Source: Chryseobacterium sp. ISL-80
GTDB taxonomy: Bacteria > Bacillota > Bacilli > Bacillales > Cytobacillaceae
Reading direction: 5' to 3'
Assembly: GCA_018613055.1 (NCBI GenBank)
Contig: JAGGQZ010000004.1
Location: 156,210 to 220,209, forward strand
Length of the DNA: 64,000 nucleotides
Shown: positions 61,875 through 64,000 of the stretch, piece after piece
Numbering within the stretch: the first letter of the stretch is position 1
How the letters are laid out: the number at the start of each line of letters is the position of its first letter
The notes under the pieces: model-generated
The model's input: only the letters and a program-made list of their open reading frames with translations
The model's database searches: none
Told to the model about the DNA's origin: nothing
Position numbers and translations under genes: made by a program

Positions 61875-61915
61875 TTTCTCGAAGTTGAAATCATAAAATA
61901 CTATTAACATAAACT

Positions 61916-61950
61916 AAGCGGTGAGGAGATTCCTCACCGCTTTTTATTTT
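61916..61950 (+). terminator. Terminator after the dispersed element
   Basis: Perfect 12-bp stem AAGCGGTGAGGA / TCCTCACCGCTT followed by UUUAUUUU. Confidence 0.85.
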
Positions 61951-62014
61951 CGGTCTCCATAAAAGAGCTTTTTAAATGATCAAGGCATGCAGAAAGCATC
62001 GCCCCCATCGGATC

Positions 62015-62107
62015 TTACAGCCAAGATGCACCGATGATGATTAACAGAATGAACAAGACAACGAGCAATGCAAAGCCGCCGCCGTATCCAAAGCCTCCTC
62101 CAGACAT
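62015..62107 (-). CDS. YjcZ-family sporulation peptide 1
   Basis: A 30-aa peptide MSGGGFGYGGG-FALLVVLFILL-IIIGASWL: glycine-rich start, one hydrophobic span, typical of the YjcZ/YosA small spore-associated family. AAAGGAGG is 7 nt before the ATG. Too short for most gene callers. Confidence 0.9.
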   Translation of the reverse strand: MSGGGFGYGGGFALLVVLFILLIIIGASWL

Positions 62108-62197
62108 TGAGGTTCCTCCTTTCTGCTTTAAGAACTTGCCTTAATAACATTTGTCAGAAATATGGGGGGCAAGTGACCCCCATACTCTACTCAGAAA

Positions 62198-62281
62198 TTA
62201 AAGCCAAGCTGCACCCACGATGATTAACAGAATGAATAACACGACAATTAACGCAAAGCCGCCGCCGTATCCTGCACCCAT
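62198..62281 (-). CDS. YjcZ-family sporulation peptide 2
   Basis: A 27-aa paralogue: MGAGYGGGFALIV then VLFILLIIVGAAWL. AAGGAGGTG lies 5 nt upstream of the ATG. Nearly identical hydrophobic segment to peptides 1 and 3. Confidence 0.9.
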   Translation of the reverse strand: MGAGYGGGFALIVVLFILLIIVGAAWL

Positions 62282-62374
62282 ATTAACACCTCCTTCCAAA
62301 GTGGTTATGATATCTTATTCAAGCAAGTTCATTTACGCATAGGCAGTTATCCTGCTTTCCATGCATTTTGTTGT

Positions 62375-62455
62375 TTATAGATAAGCTGCACCCACAACAA
62401 TCAGCAAAATGAACAAGACAACTATCAAAGCAAATCCTGAATTATAGTGGCCCAT
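62375..62455 (-). CDS. YjcZ-family sporulation peptide 3
   Basis: A 26-aa paralogue: MGHYNSGFALIVV then LFILLIVVGAAYL. AAAGGAGGT lies 8 nt before the ATG. It lacks most of the glycine run of the other two. First of the three in the minus-strand direction. Confidence 0.88.
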   Translation of the reverse strand: MGHYNSGFALIVVLFILLIVVGAAYL

Positions 62456-62563
62456 ATTCAAATACCTCCTTTCTCTCTTCTCTACATCCTATGCACAAGT
62501 GAACAATCGGTATAGATATCCGCCCATCACCCGAAATAGTAAAAAATATCCAGTATTTATTTT

Positions 62564-62591
62564 TTGTAGAAAATTTAAAATATGGTATAGT
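62564..62591 (+). promoter_or_regulatory. Candidate promoter of prsA
   Basis: TTGTAG (62564-62569), 16-bp spacer, TATAGT (62586-62591). Confidence 0.45.
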
Positions 62592-62646
62592 AGACTTTGT
62601 GGATAAAAAACGGCCACTCGAATTTTCTGTTTAGGAGTTGTTCACC

Positions 62647-63528
62647 ATGAAAAAAATGATCATTTCCCTCACGGTTGCAGCCGGAGTTATGGGATTAGCC
62701 GCATGCAGTAATAATAATGCGGATTCTTCTGAAGTAATCGTGGAGTCGAAAGCAGGCAATATCACAAAAGAAGAACTTTATCAATCAATGAAGGAAAAAT
62801 ACGGGGAGCAGGCGCTCCAGGAAATGCTTTACCAAAAAGTTCTTTCAGAGAACTATGAGGTAACGGACAAAGAAGTTGAACAAAAAGTGGCCGAGCTTAA
62901 AGATGAGTTAGGAGATAACTTTGAGCTAGTTCTACAGCAGAACCAGCTTAAGGATGAAGAAGAGTTAAAAGCAGTCCTTAAAGATCAGCTTCTTATGGAA
63001 AAAGCTGCCCTTAAAGATGTAAAGGTCAGTGAAGCTGAGGTTAAGAAACGCTATGAGGAGTACAAGCCTGAAATCAAGGCCAGCCACATCCTTGTAGAAG
63101 ATGAAGCAACTGCCAAGGAAGTCAAGAAAAAGCTCGATGAAGGCGCGAAGTTCGAGGACCTGGCAAAGGAATATTCTAAAGACCCTGGTTCAGCTGCGAA
63201 TGGCGGAGACCTTGGATTCTTTGGACCTGGCAAAATGGTTCCTGAGTTCGAAGAGGCTGCCTATGCCCTTGACGTGAATGAAATCAGCGGACCTGTCAAG
63301 TCACAGCATGGCTTCCACATCATCAAGGTAACAGAGAAGAAAGAAAAAGAATCATACGATAAAATGAAGGATAAATTAGAGTATGACTTAAAGCTAGCCC
63401 AGCTTGACTCTAATAAAATCCAGGAAGTACTGAAGCGTGAGCTTGACGCAGCTAAAGTTAAAATTAAGGATAAAGACCTTAAAGGCGCTGCAGAGTTCCC
63501 TGAAGCAGAAGTACCAACACAGCCATAA
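62647..63528 (+). CDS. prsA: Foldase lipoprotein PrsA
   Basis: A 293-aa extracytoplasmic peptidyl-prolyl isomerase/chaperone needed for folding secreted proteins. Signal peptide MKKMIISLTVAAGVMGL with lipobox LAAC (Cys near 20); SurA-like N-terminal helices; parvulin domain from about residue 137 (IKASHILVEDEATAKEVKKK, GDLGFFGPGKMVPEFEEAA, GPVKSQHGFHIIKV). The ATG at 62647 has AGGAG 9 nt upstream. Hpr-type control is known in B. subtilis; the neighbouring hpr fits. Confidence 0.95.
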   Translation: MKKMIISLTVAAGVMGLAACSNNNADSSEVIVESKAGNITKEELYQSMKEKYGEQALQEMLYQKVLSENYEVTDKEVEQKVAELKDELGDNFELVLQQNQLKDEEELKAVLKDQLLMEKAALKDVKVSEAEVKKRYEEYKPEIKASHILVEDEATAKEVKKKLDEGAKFEDLAKEYSKDPGSAANGGDLGFFGPGKMVPEFEEAAYALDVNEISGPVKSQHGFHIIKVTEKKEKESYDKMKDKLEYDLKLAQLDSNKIQEVLKRELDAAKVKIKDKDLKGAAEFPEAEVPTQP

Positions 63529-63551
63529 TTGGACAGGCTGATTTCATAAAG

Positions 63552-63590
63552 AAAGCACTGGCTCCGAAATTCTGGAGCCAGTGCTTTTTA
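63552..63590. terminator. Bidirectional terminator between prsA and yhaL
   Basis: Perfect 14-bp stem AAAGCACTGGCTCC / GGAGCCAGTGCTTT with an 8-nt loop; TTTTTATT on plus, TTCTTTAT on minus. Confidence 0.85.
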
Positions 63591-63773
63591 TTATGCTTCT
63601 GCCGAATTTTCACGTCGTTCTTTTTCCCGTTCGAGCCGTTTCATATAAAGCTCGCCCTCTCGTTCAATGCTTTCCATTTCTTGTTCTCTTTCTTCTTTTC
63701 CTGTTTTGACCGCCATGAACGCGCTGAATACGATTCCTGCTGCGACTGCTATTACCCAGATTGGAATTGACAT
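63591..63773 (-). CDS. yhaL: YhaL-like sporulation membrane protein
   Basis: A 60-aa protein: one N-terminal membrane segment (IPIWVIAVAAGIVFSAFMAV) then a highly charged helix (KTGKEEREQEMESIEREGEL). Matches B. subtilis YhaL, a sporulation protein encoded beside prsA. GGAGGG is 8 nt before the ATG. Convergent with prsA. Confidence 0.85.
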   Translation of the reverse strand: MSIPIWVIAVAAGIVFSAFMAVKTGKEEREQEMESIEREGELYMKRLEREKERRENSAEA

Positions 63774-63949
63774 TCTTCATACCCTCCATTTAAAGGTTGT
63801 CCAAATTGAACTCTTACAGAAAAGATATGTGACTTTAATTAAGAATATGACTTTGCAGTAAAAATTAAGGACGTTTAGCTGTGGAATACTTTTGAAGAGT
63901 ATTTAATCGTTTAAATTATCTGTTTTACTCATATCACTTGTAAATGAAA

Positions 63950-64000
63950 GGCTCTGTTAAAGCCAAATTTTGTTTTTACTCCTGTTGATTGTAGTGGAAG
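63950..64000. repeat. Start of a dispersed Bacillus repeat cut by the window edge
   Basis: AGGCTCTGTTAAAGCC, then CTCCTGTTGATTG-TAGTGGAAG at the very end. I recall this as the left end of a repeat common in Bacillaceae spacers; most of it lies outside, so this rests on memory. The stretch 63774-63949 is AT-rich without a recognisable gene. Confidence 0.4.

Noticed and set aside
61608..61910. 100-aa minus-strand frame
   Set aside because: It runs through the dispersed element and antisense to the small membrane gene; noncoding.
1..64000. tRNA or rRNA genes, IS elements, prophage or anti-phage systems
   Set aside because: No transposase, integrase, phage structural gene, tRNA-like cloverleaf or recognised defence gene was found on reading both strands; the only mobile-like DNA is short dispersed repeats.

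Overview
The window is a piece of a Bacillaceae chromosome (Bacillus-like, spore-forming, naturally competent gene set; genus not resolved, perhaps Mesobacillus/Cytobacillus-like). The evidence is gene content: addAB, comK, hpr, prsA, yhaL, three YjcZ-family spore peptides, hemEHY, ecsABC, liaFSR and a TRAP-type leader before trpP. Gene order largely follows the yha-yhg-yhf-yhj part of the B. subtilis map as I remember it, with extra blocks inserted. No tRNA, rRNA, prophage, IS element or CRISPR array was seen.

Layout. 1-5.3 kb: addA (cut by the left edge) and addB, recombination/repair. 5.7-8.9 kb: an MFS transporter, an acyl-CoA ligase and a small protein. 9.1-17.2 kb: a long minus-strand operon with a Liv-type ABC transporter (livK-G-F-H-M; livH carries a frameshift), a 60-aa protein, a KAS III-like enzyme, an alpha/beta hydrolase and a FabG-like reductase. 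It is flanked by a 1076-aa STAND/TPR/BTAD regulator (18.1-21.3 kb). 21.4-29.7 kb: signal peptidase, TVP38 and LCP proteins, a frameshifted membrane gene, an S9 peptidase, comK, an IDEAL-domain protein and an M48 protease. 30.8-37.3 kb: a sulfonate-type ABC transporter behind a strong promoter with a CymR-like site, azlCD, an enoyl-CoA hydratase and lcfB. 37.5-46.9 kb: lplJ, yhfI, yhfH, yhgE/yhgD with paired TetR operators, hemY-hemH-hemE and divergent hmoB. 47.3-56.4 kb: a DUF3995 protein, liaRSF, yhfA, yhaA and ecsCBA. 57-63.8 kb: hit, serC, trpP, yhaH, hpr, small membrane proteins, YjcZ peptides, prsA and yhaL.

Intergenic DNA is unusually structured. Four spacers carry tandem arrays of unrelated sequence with near-invariant periods of 21, 53, 41 (as 20.5 x 2) and 52 bp, all close to whole numbers of DNA helical turns. 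Two copies of a roughly 120-bp element lie just downstream of stop codons. The ecsA-hit gap holds a triplicated, terminator-ended sequence that looks like an undescribed RNA. A terminator-like hairpin at 17.7 kb contains the ribosome-binding site of the next gene. The most system-like novelty is the Liv transporter/KAS III/hydrolase/reductase operon with its BTAD regulator.
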